Assembly: GCA_030643245.1 (NCBI GenBank)
Contig: DAOWME010000192.1
Location: 1-5,889, forward strand
Source: Deltaproteobacteria bacterium
GTDB taxonomy: Bacteria; Desulfobacterota; UBA8473
DNA length: 5,889 bases
Direction of reading: 5' to 3'
The position numbers were made by a program, and so were the translations under genes. The notes beneath the pieces are model-generated. The model saw nothing but the letters and a program-made list of their open reading frames with translations. It searched no databases and had not been told where the DNA came from. Of the stretch, positions 1-5,815 are shown in pieces; position 1 is the stretch's first letter, and every line of letters starts with the position of its first letter.

Positions 1-20
1 AGTTGGCGCTCAGATTTAGG

Positions 21-170
21 TTAGATTTGTTCGATCTGAAAACGCAAAACCGCAGGAATAGTCGAACTATTTTGAGGATTTTGTGTTTGAAGATCGGGCA
101 AAGATGGCCTGAAGATGAGATGCACAAATGAGGAAGTTATTTCGGCCACGTCCCTAACTCCACTCATCAT
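21..170 (-). CDS. Doubtful small ORF, 49 codons, overlapping the hairpin repeat
   Basis: On the minus strand an ATG at 170 opens a frame that runs to TAA at 23-21. The product would begin MMSGVRDVAE and end VLRFQIEQI, with a Pro/Gln/Asn/Ser-rich middle and no recognised domain, signal peptide or membrane segment. The only purine-rich stretch upstream (GGGA) abuts the ATG, so there is no well-spaced ribosome site. The frame runs through the inverted repeat at 33-95, which is typical of spurious ORFs called inside repeat elements. Its stop codon lies inside ATCTAAC (26-20), which matches the RYYYAAC consensus of an attC R'' box. It may therefore be a repeat-borne ORF or a tiny cassette ORF. I do not recognise a function. 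Confidence 0.2.
   Translation of the reverse strand: MMSGVRDVAEITSSFVHLIFRPSLPDLQTQNPQNSSTIPAVLRFQIEQI
33..95. repeat. Imperfect inverted repeat (long hairpin)
   Basis: Two outer arms, 33-51 (GATCTGAAAACGCAAAACC) and 76-95, are imperfect reverse complements of each other. They enclose a perfect 6-bp inner stem (AATAGT at 57-62, ACTATT at 66-71) with a CGA loop, so the whole segment can fold into one interrupted hairpin. It looks like a dispersed intergenic repeat or the terminal structure of a small non-autonomous element. A second copy is not in the window, so repetition in the genome is inferred. No uridine tract follows it, so a rho-independent terminator is unlikely. Confidence 0.5.
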
Positions 171-288
171 TCCCAGGAACATTAGAATCCAGGGGGCCTT
201 GTGCCGGTTTGCCGGTGAGTCGTTTCATCTCTTACAACCTCTAGTTGTCAATCGAGAACTCATACGTAATTAAAAAAGAAAGCAATTT

Positions 289-441
289 ATGTGCCAAGAA
301 AAACCCAAATTGGGGTCCTATAGAGAAAGTCGTAAGTGTAATGACTTGACAAAATCGCCTAGGTTTAATAAATTAAGTACAGAATACGCTATTTTGAAGA
401 CCTGTGTCGAAAAACTCGATTTTGAGTGGAGGGAAAAGTGA
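289..441 (+). CDS. Doubtful small ORF, 50 codons, overlapping the nifS start
   Basis: An ATG at 289 opens a frame ending with TGA at 439-441. This stop overlaps the GTG start of the cysteine desulfurase in a GTGA junction, the same coupling style as TTGA between cysM and mtaB. An in-frame TAA at 271-273 makes ATG 289 the first usable start. The product would be small and Lys/Glu-rich, with three cysteines, starting MCQEKPKLGS and ending LDFEWREK. No family is recognised. The upstream AAGAAAG is a poor ribosome site. The best promoter candidate (346-374) lies inside the frame, which argues against translation. It is either a short leader gene or a chance open frame in the 5' region. Confidence 0.2.
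   Translation: MCQEKPKLGSYRESRKCNDLTKSPRFNKLSTEYAILKTCVEKLDFEWREK
346..374 (+). promoter_or_regulatory. Candidate sigma70-type promoter of the sulfur/tRNA operon
   Basis: A perfect -35 hexamer TTGACA (346-351) is followed after 17 bp by TAAATT (369-374), which matches the TATAAT consensus at four of six positions. The predicted start near 381 gives a leader of about 55 nt before the GTG at 438. The palindrome CCTAGG (358-363) lies in the spacer and could be part of an operator, but no known Rrf2/IscR or other regulator motif is identified with certainty. Confidence 0.5.
428..432 (+). promoter_or_regulatory. Shine-Dalgarno site that fixes the nifS start
   Basis: GGAGG at 428-432 sits 5 nt before the GTG at 438. 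An alternative in-frame GTG at 426 overlaps this element and has no purine-rich site in front of it, so 438 is preferred. Confidence 0.75.
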
Positions 442-1616
442 AGAAAATCTATATGGATTATAATGCTACTACCCCTCTCCATCCCGATGTATTGGATGCT
501 ATGTTGCCTTTTTTAAGGGGTAACTTCGGCAATCCATCGAGCATCCACTGGGCAGGGAGGGATGTGAAGAAATATATAGAGGCGTCTCGGGAGAAAGTAG
601 CCAATCTCTTGAATGGAGATCCTTCTGAAATCGTCTTCACTGGCGGAGGTTCCGAAAGCGACAACCTTGCCATAAAAGGGGCTGCCTTTGCCTTAAGGGA
701 GAAGGGAAACCACATCATAACAACCCAGGTAGAACATCCGGCTGTTCTCAACACCTGTGAGTATATGGAAGAGTTAGGCTATGAAGTGACGTACCTTCCG
801 GTGGATCATGAAGGGATGATTGACCTGGATGAGCTAAGGGCTTCTATTACCAACAGAACCATACTACTGAGCATCATGTATGGTAATAATGAGACCGGAA
901 CTATTTTTCCTATAGAAGAAATCGGCAGGATTGCTTCTGACAGAGGTATTTTATTTCACACCGATGCTGTTCAGGCAGTTGGTAAGACGTCTATGGATGT
1001 AAAGACCTTGAATATTGACCTCCTTTCCTTGTCCGGGCATAAACTTTATGGGCCCAAGGGCGTGGGTAGCCTATATGTAAAGAAGGGAACAAGGCTTACA
1101 CCATTGATTCACGGCGGACACCAGGAGGGAGGCAAGAGGGCGGGAACGGAGAATACACCCGGTATAGTTGGGCTGGGCAAGGCCTGTGAGATCGCGAATG
1201 GAGATATGGAATTCCAGTCAGGATATCTCACCAAACTGAGAGAAAGACTTCATGAAGGGATCATGGAGAAGTTGGACCATGTGGTATTGAACGGCCATCC
1301 GGAAAAAAGACTTCCCAACACCCTAAACCTTAGTTTCAAATTTGTGGAGGGGGAAGCCCTCTTGATACACTTAGACTTGGAAGGGATTGCTGTTTCGACT
1401 GGATCGGCTTGTTCGTCGGGATCTATGGCCCCCTCTCCCGTCTTAACCGCCATGGGGATACCGCCTGAGGTTGCCCAGGGTTCTATTAGGTTTACCCTGG
1501 GACGAGATAATACCGAGGAAGATATACAACACACAGTTGACGTACTCCCGAACATAGTAAGCAAGCTTCGTTCAATGTCCCCCACATATCCAGGCAAAAG
1601 GAATGAATTGGGATAA
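438..1616 (+). CDS. nifS: Cysteine desulfurase, NifS/IscS group I
   Basis: This cytoplasmic PLP enzyme converts L-cysteine to L-alanine and leaves a persulfide on its own cysteine for Fe-S clusters and thio-modified tRNA. The product is 392 residues, normal for the family, from the GTG start. Visible motifs are the N-terminal DYNATTP, GNPSSIH, the EHP histidine stacking on PLP (His100), HTDAVQA (Asp176 and Gln179), SGHK carrying the Schiff-base Lys202, RAGTENTPG, and the mobile loop STGSACSSGS with catalytic Cys325. The extended loop and RFTLGR region mark group I (NifS/IscS) rather than SufS. It is first in the operon, 18 nt before mnmA; a desulfurase next to mnmA recalls the Bacillus yrvO-mnmA pair, where the desulfurase is dedicated to tRNA thiolation. 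No IscU, NifU or IscR gene is beside it. The nifS/iscS name choice is uncertain; the activity is not. Confidence 0.95.
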   Translation: MKKIYMDYNATTPLHPDVLDAMLPFLRGNFGNPSSIHWAGRDVKKYIEASREKVANLLNGDPSEIVFTGGGSESDNLAIKGAAFALREKGNHIITTQVEHPAVLNTCEYMEELGYEVTYLPVDHEGMIDLDELRASITNRTILLSIMYGNNETGTIFPIEEIGRIASDRGILFHTDAVQAVGKTSMDVKTLNIDLLSLSGHKLYGPKGVGSLYVKKGTRLTPLIHGGHQEGGKRAGTENTPGIVGLGKACEIANGDMEFQSGYLTKLRERLHEGIMEKLDHVVLNGHPEKRLPNTLNLSFKFVEGEALLIHLDLEGIAVSTGSACSSGSMAPSPVLTAMGIPPEVAQGSIRFTLGRDNTEEDIQHTVDVLPNIVSKLRSMSPTYPGKRNELG

Positions 1617-1634
1617 AGGCACGAGTCTGACAAC

Positions 1635-2732
1635 ATGAGCAACAGAGAGAAACAGAGAGTTGTAGTCTCCATGAGCGGAGGCGTGGACAGCTCGGTTGCA
1701 ACAGCCCTGCTGACGGACAGGGGATATGAAGTTGTCGGGGTTTCCATGCAACTCCCGGATTATTACAGCGGTGAGCATAAAGAATTGGGGAGTTACTCTT
1801 TCTCTGATAATATCTCTCATGCGCGGGCCGTGGCTGACAAACTCAATATACCCTTTTACGTGGTAAATTTGGAGGATGAATTTGAAAAGAAAGTAGTAAA
1901 CTATTTTGTGTCGGGGTACATGAAGGGAAAGACCCCTAACCCATGTGTAATGTGCAACCAGAAGTTGAAATTCGGGGTTATTTTGGCGAAGGCCCTTGAA
2001 CTTCGGGCTGATTATCTGGCTACCGGACACCATGCAAGGATAGCTTGGGATGATTCAAGAAGACGATACTTGTTACTTAAAGGAGTCGATCCTAACAAGG
2101 ACCAGTCTTATTTCCTCTTTACCTTAAGACAGGAAGAATTAAGAAGATTGATTTTCCCCATAGGGGATCTTGTTAAGAATGATGTAAGAAAAATAGCCGG
2201 AGACCTTGGACTTGGGGTAGCTGACAGGAAAGAGAGTCAAGAAATTTGCTTTGTCCCGGATAACGACTATCGGAGGTTCATAGCTGAGAGAATCGGAACA
2301 GACAGATGCAAGAGTGGTAATATAGTAAACAGCGAAGGAGAGATACTGGGCAGGCACAACGGGATTTACAAGTTTACCATAGGCCAGAGGAAGGGTCTGG
2401 GTATCCCTGCATCTCACCCCTATTATGTTCTGGGATTTGACCTTGAAAAGAACAACGTTGTCATTGGGAGGGACGAGGATCTCTTAAGTGAAGGCTTAAT
2501 AGCCGAGGACATAAACTGGATTTTATCACCGGGTTCAAAGTCAGAGATTACAGTTTCTTTTAAGGTTCGATACAGGAGCAAAGAGGCCAAGGCTACTATT
2601 AGACCTCAAGATGACGGGAACGTCCTCCTTGCTTTCCATACCCCCCAGAGGGCAATTACACCGGGCCAGGCCGTTGTATTCTATGATGGAGATGTGGTAA
2701 TCGGTGGTGGATGGATAAGAGAGAGTATCTAA
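1635..2732 (+). CDS. mnmA: tRNA-specific 2-thiouridylase MnmA
   Basis: MnmA adenylates C2 of U34 in the tRNAs for Lys, Glu and Gln, then replaces the oxygen with sulfur received from a cysteine desulfurase, giving 2-thiouridine. The 365-residue length is typical. The N-terminal PP-loop ATPase motif SGGVDSS is at residues 14-20. NPCVMCNQKLKFG carries Cys104 and Cys107; Cys107 aligns with the Escherichia coli catalytic Cys102. ATGHHAR is at 129-135, KDQSYFL at 155-161, SQEICFV with the second catalytic Cys205 at 201-207, and FTIGQRKGLG at 247-256, followed by the C-terminal beta-barrel domain with TPGQAVVFY. ATG 1635 is the first start after an in-frame TAA (the nifS stop) and must precede the PP-loop. 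The ribosome site is weak, which suggests coupling to nifS. The enzyme has CXXC where E. coli has DXXC. Confidence 0.97.
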   Translation: MSNREKQRVVVSMSGGVDSSVATALLTDRGYEVVGVSMQLPDYYSGEHKELGSYSFSDNISHARAVADKLNIPFYVVNLEDEFEKKVVNYFVSGYMKGKTPNPCVMCNQKLKFGVILAKALELRADYLATGHHARIAWDDSRRRYLLLKGVDPNKDQSYFLFTLRQEELRRLIFPIGDLVKNDVRKIAGDLGLGVADRKESQEICFVPDNDYRRFIAERIGTDRCKSGNIVNSEGEILGRHNGIYKFTIGQRKGLGIPASHPYYVLGFDLEKNNVVIGRDEDLLSEGLIAEDINWILSPGSKSEITVSFKVRYRSKEAKATIRPQDDGNVLLAFHTPQRAITPGQAVVFYDGDVVIGGGWIRESI

Positions 2733-2735
2733 AAA

Positions 2736-3638
2736 GTGATAAAGGACAGTATATTAGAAGCCATTGGCAAGACGCCGTTGGTTAGAATAAATCGGATGAA
2801 TCCCAACAACAGGGTTACCCTTTCGGCTAAGATAGAGAGCGCAAACCCCAGTGGCAGTCTTAAGGACAGGATCGCCCTTTACATAATCTCAAAGGCGGAG
2901 GAAGAAGGCACACTGAGCAGAGACAAGGTCATACTGGAATCCACCAGTGGGAATATGGGTATTAGTCTGGCGATGATAGGCGTCGTAAAGGGATATAGGG
3001 TGGCGGTCACATTATTGGAGTCTGCAAGCATCGAGAAAAGAAGTATACTGGAGTCTTATGGGGTGGAGATATTTTCAATACCTGCTGAGAAAGGACCTGA
3101 CGAAGCAAGAGATGAAGCCATGAGACTCTATGAACGATATCCGAGCAAGTACTTTCTGGCAGGACAAAATTTCAATAAGAATAATATGCTGGCTCATTAT
3201 GAGACGACCGGAACGGAGATATGGGAGGATACGAACGGGGCGGTTGATTACTTTGTAGCCGGGATAGGTACCTCCGGCACTGTAATGGGGGTGGGGAAAA
3301 GGCTGAAGGAGCTAAAACCCGGGGTCAAGATCATAGGGGTGGAGCCTCATGCTAAACATAAGGTCTATGGGTTAAAGAACCTTGAGGAAGCGCGACACCC
3401 TGAGATCTATGACGAGAGGTATATCGACGAGACCATACGGGTGTCGGATGAGGAAGCAATAACGACAACGAGGCATCTGATTAGAAAAGAAGGGATTTTT
3501 GCAGGTATCAGTTCAGGAGCGGTGATGTTTGCCGCCCTCAAAAAGATCAGGGTATTGGATAAAGGCAACATGGTTGTCCTTCTGGCAGACGGCGGGGAAA
3601 GGTACCTGTCCACAGGTCTCCTGACGGATAACAATTGA
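2736..3638 (+). CDS. cysM: Cysteine synthase, CysM-like PLP enzyme
   Basis: This fold-type II PLP enzyme beta-replaces an activated serine (O-acetylserine or O-phosphoserine) with a sulfur donor to make cysteine. The 300 residues show IGKTPLVRI (10-18), NPSGSLKDR with Schiff-base Lys43, the substrate loop ESTSGNMG (68-75), AHYETTG (153-159), the phosphate-binding GIGTSGT (176-182), GIFAGISSGAV (253-263) and ADGGERYLST (284-293). The segment KVYGLKNLEEA (209-219) and the downstream sequence resemble Mycobacterium tuberculosis CysM more than CysK, which has HKIQGIGAGF there. The loop has Met74 where Thr is usual. GTG 2736 is the first possible start, 3 nt after the mnmA stop, so translation is probably coupled. 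Its place between mnmA and mtaB suggests it feeds cysteine to the operon's desulfurase. The acceptor and sulfur source cannot be fixed from sequence. Confidence 0.9.
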   Translation: MIKDSILEAIGKTPLVRINRMNPNNRVTLSAKIESANPSGSLKDRIALYIISKAEEEGTLSRDKVILESTSGNMGISLAMIGVVKGYRVAVTLLESASIEKRSILESYGVEIFSIPAEKGPDEARDEAMRLYERYPSKYFLAGQNFNKNNMLAHYETTGTEIWEDTNGAVDYFVAGIGTSGTVMGVGKRLKELKPGVKIIGVEPHAKHKVYGLKNLEEARHPEIYDERYIDETIRVSDEEAITTTRHLIRKEGIFAGISSGAVMFAALKKIRVLDKGNMVVLLADGGERYLSTGLLTDNN

Positions 3639-4912
3639 AGAAGATAGCTATTGCAACTCTGGGCTGTAAGGTAAACAAGTATGATTCTGCGGTAATCCGG
3701 GAGTCTCTCAGTGACGCTGAATACAAGTTTGTACCGTTCAGCCGGAAAGCTGATATTTATATTATAAATACCTGTACAGTTACGAAGAAGGCAGACTATC
3801 AATCCCGCCAGCTTATACGGAGGTCCCACCGATTAAACCCTTGCGCCAGGATAATAGTTACAGGATGTTATGCACAGAGGGCGCCTCAAGAGATAAAAGA
3901 GATTTCCGGAGTGGATCATACAGTTGCCGTTGGAGATGTGAGAAGGATCGTAAGCCTTATTGACGGCTCCCCCATGAGAGAACCCCCACCTATAAAAACC
4001 GGCAATGCAGCCACCTTCCCTGAACAAACCAGGGCATTTCTCAAGGTGCAAGACGGCTGCAATTCTTACTGTTCATACTGCATAATACCCTATACGAGGG
4101 GACGCAGCAAGAGCTGTGGCCCGGAAGAAACCATCAAGCGTATATCGAGACTAATTGAACTTGGATACAAAGAGATAGTCCTCACAGGGATACACCTTGG
4201 TTCCTACGGATGGGACCTGAAACCACGCACCACTTTGGCGAACCTGATCAAGTCAATTGAGAATCAGGGTATTTCCACCAGAATCAGGTTAAGCTCAATA
4301 GAACCCACCGAATTCACTGACGACCTAATAGACGTCATCGTATCTTCTCCCATAGTCTGTAACCATCTTCATATCCCCTTACAAAGCGGGGACAACGAGA
4401 TACTTAAAAGGATGAGAAGGCCTTACAACCGTCTCTTCTTCAAGGAGCTGGTGGAGAGACTTGTTTCAGCCATACACGATTTGAACATAGGTGTCGATGT
4501 TATTGCAGGCTTCCCAGGAGAAACCGAGGAGAGTTTCAAAAATACCGTAGACCTGATCGAAGGGCTTCCCGCAGGCTACCTCCACGTCTTTCCATATTCA
4601 AGACGACCCGGAACCCCTGCCGCTGATTTTCCTGATCAGGTGGGAAGCAAGACCCTACGGGAGAGAAGCAAAATATTGCGGCGTCTGGGGGATCGAAAGA
4701 GACAATACTATTACACGAGATTTCTCGGGAAGAGACTCTCCATCCTCGTGGAGGCCAAAAGAGAGCTAAGCACAGGCCGTCTCAAGGGGTTTTCCGGGAA
4801 CTATATACCAGTTTTGGTGGATGGGGGGAACAACATTGTAAACAGGGAAATACCTGTCAGAGTCGCTAAGGTTCAGGATGGGAAAGTGTTTGGAGCGCTA
4901 GAGTCCGGCTAA
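3635..4912 (+). CDS. mtaB: tRNA t6A37 methylthiotransferase MtaB
   Basis: This radical-SAM enzyme methylthiolates C2 of N6-threonylcarbamoyladenosine at tRNA position 37, giving ms2t6A; it needs two 4Fe-4S clusters. The N-terminal UPF0004 domain has TLGCKVNKYDS (Cys11), NTCTVT (Cys47) and VTGCYAQ (Cys78), the ligands of the auxiliary cluster. The radical-SAM core has CNSYCSYC (Cys142, Cys146, Cys149), then RGRSKS, LTGIHLGSYG, HLHIPLQSG (244-252) and DVIAGFPGETEE. The last 65 residues or so form the TRAM RNA-binding region. TLGCKVN at the start marks the MtaB clade rather than MiaB or RimO. An in-frame TAA at 3629-3631 leaves TTG 3635 as the only possible start before Cys11; the next in-frame ATG would lose that domain. 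The TTGA overlap with the cysM stop implies translational coupling. The 3' end overlaps plsC by 15 bp. Confidence 0.96.
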   Translation: MKKIAIATLGCKVNKYDSAVIRESLSDAEYKFVPFSRKADIYIINTCTVTKKADYQSRQLIRRSHRLNPCARIIVTGCYAQRAPQEIKEISGVDHTVAVGDVRRIVSLIDGSPMREPPPIKTGNAATFPEQTRAFLKVQDGCNSYCSYCIIPYTRGRSKSCGPEETIKRISRLIELGYKEIVLTGIHLGSYGWDLKPRTTLANLIKSIENQGISTRIRLSSIEPTEFTDDLIDVIVSSPIVCNHLHIPLQSGDNEILKRMRRPYNRLFFKELVERLVSAIHDLNIGVDVIAGFPGETEESFKNTVDLIEGLPAGYLHVFPYSRRPGTPAADFPDQVGSKTLRERSKILRRLGDRKRQYYYTRFLGKRLSILVEAKRELSTGRLKGFSGNYIPVLVDGGNNIVNREIPVRVAKVQDGKVFGALESG

Positions 4913-5500
4913 CTTCTCTATCTCTTCCATTATCGTTTCAGTCATTATTCTCGTATTGTCTTTTTGCTTTCTGTCTTTAAGATCATAGGAGATGGGCTCC
5001 CCAAAGACAATCATCACCCGGCCCATCCTTGGAAAGACGGACCCGACAGGCAGGCATTTATCAGACCCTATTATTTTCACCGGCACAACTGGCACATTTT
5101 TTTTCAGAGCCAACCACGCCACTCCCGGCTTCCCTTCTTTACTGTCGCCATGCACCGGGATTGTCCCTTCGGGAAATATAATGAGCACGTTCCCTTCACC
5201 CAACATCCGGAGGGAGTGCTTGAGCGAGGCTCGGTCTATTCTTCCTCTCCTGACGGGAAATGCCTTCAGCTGAGTCATCAAGGATTTTAAAACGGCGTTC
5301 TTGAATAGTTCTTCCTTAGCCATTGAATGCACTTGTCTCTTTACCGCGAGTGCCAGGATGATGGGGTCCAGGTAGCTTATGTGATTTGATGCCAGCAATG
5401 CGCCTCCTGACCTGGGGATGTTTTCGTGTCCCAGGACATCCAATCTGATGTACGAATGAAAAAAAATATTTAAGATTGGCTTTGCTATTCGATATAACAT
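4898..5500 (-). CDS. plsC: 1-acyl-sn-glycerol-3-phosphate acyltransferase (PlsC/LPLAT family)
   Basis: The product transfers an acyl chain to lysophosphatidic acid at the inner membrane face to form phosphatidic acid. At 200 residues it is a short but complete family member. Acyltransferase motif I is NHISYLD (His40 and Asp45, the HX4D pair), motif II is FPVRRGR (81-87), motif III is FPEGT (109-113) and motif IV is VVPVKI (138-143). The first 15 residues are hydrophobic and probably a membrane-association helix. ATG 5500 is the first start after an in-frame TAA at 5521-5519 and precedes motif I; the ribosome site (CAGAGAA) is weak. The gene converges on the operon, and its last five codons lie inside the mtaB 3' end. 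A role in modifying another acyl acceptor is possible, since PlsC-like enzymes are not always specific. Confidence 0.92.
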   Translation of the reverse strand: MLYRIAKPILNIFFHSYIRLDVLGHENIPRSGGALLASNHISYLDPIILALAVKRQVHSMAKEELFKNAVLKSLMTQLKAFPVRRGRIDRASLKHSLRMLGEGNVLIIFPEGTIPVHGDSKEGKPGVAWLALKKNVPVVPVKIIGSDKCLPVGSVFPRMGRVMIVFGEPISYDLKDRKQKDNTRIMTETIMEEIEKLAGL

Positions 5501-5581
5501 TTTGAGTTCTCTGAATATTTATCTTTTAAGAAGGTTGATGCTTACTTAAGATCACTTCATACTTTTGTCACTTATAACTGG

Positions 5582-5611
5582 ATTGTATAGGAAATCCCAT
5601 TTTTTAATCAA
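5582..5611 (-). promoter_or_regulatory. Candidate sigma70-type promoter of plsC
   Basis: Read on the minus strand, TTGATT (5611-5606) is followed after 18 bp by TACAAT (5587-5582), which is close to the -35 and -10 consensus. TATACA, two bases nearer, would give a 16-bp spacer. The leader to ATG 5500 would be about 75 nt. The whole stretch is AT-rich, so a chance match is possible. Confidence 0.4.
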
Positions 5612-5652
5612 TTATATCAATTAGTTCCTGACTATGTGTGCTAACCACTCAG

Positions 5653-5726
5653 AGCTATTAAGCTGGTAAGCCATTAAGCTAATAAGTCGAACAGCCTCAA
5701 CGGTTTAAAGCTAACAGCCAACAGCT
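5653..5726. repeat. Degenerate AGC-phased tandem array (8-mers then 7-mers)
   Basis: Four back-to-back octamers occupy 5653-5684: AGCTATTA, AGCTGGTA, AGCCATTA, AGCTAATA. After a less regular stretch come heptamers at 5709-5726: AGCTAAC, AGCCAAC, AGCT. Every unit begins AGC followed by a pyrimidine. The array lies between the plsC promoter and the attC-like site and has no open frame of note. Slippage or repeated short duplication is the likely origin; no function can be assigned. Confidence 0.6.
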
Positions 5727-5754
5727 CGCACGAAGGGCGCTAACTTGTTGCATC

Positions 5755-5815
5755 ATCTAACGAATAAGGTTAGATTGTGTGAGGAACGAACCACAATCTG
5801 AACCGTTTGTTGAAC
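5755..5815 (-). other. Putative integron attC recombination site (61 bp)
   Basis: Read on the minus strand, the site starts with GTTCAAC (5815-5809), matching the R'' consensus RYYYAAC, and ends with GTTAGAT (5761-5755), matching the R' consensus GTTRRRY. Between them, two arms pair over 12 bp: on the + strand GGTTAGATTGTG (5768-5779) and CACAATCTGAACC (5792-5804). They are complementary except for one extra G at 5800. That single bulged base in the L'' arm is a hallmark of attC; in classical sites the top strand has TCAAG in L'' against CTTA in L'. Unpaired spacers of 4 and 6 nt and a 12-nt loop complete the plan. Total length is within the known attC range. The orientation implies that the cassette gene lies beyond the right edge on the minus strand. 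No integrase gene is visible. Confidence 0.6.

Noticed and set aside
234..248. ACAAC/GTTGT hairpin with 5-nt loop as a terminator.
   Set aside because: The stem is short and mostly A-T, and no T-run follows on either strand.
304..314. CCCAA-A-TTGGG palindrome as an operator.
   Set aside because: A 5-bp arm in AT-rich sequence is weak, it matches no regulator motif I can name, and it lies about 30 bp upstream of the -35 element.
426..437. Upstream GTG at 426 as the start of the cysteine desulfurase, adding four residues.
   Set aside because: It overlaps the strong GGAGG site at 428-432, which is correctly spaced for GTG 438, and it has no ribosome site of its own; the family N-terminus also fits 438.
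1250..1747. Long open frames on the minus strand opposite nifS and mnmA, and similar frames opposite the other operon genes.
   Set aside because: They lie opposite well-supported conserved enzymes, have no recognisable motifs or ribosome sites, and are expected by-products of the codon use of the real genes.
5755..5775. The perfect 7-bp palindrome ATCTAAC/GTTAGAT with a 7-nt spacer, as an operator or terminator stem.
   Set aside because: It is better explained as an R' box next to an L' arm that starts with the same bases; no T-tract follows, and the larger 61-bp structure accounts for more of the sequence.
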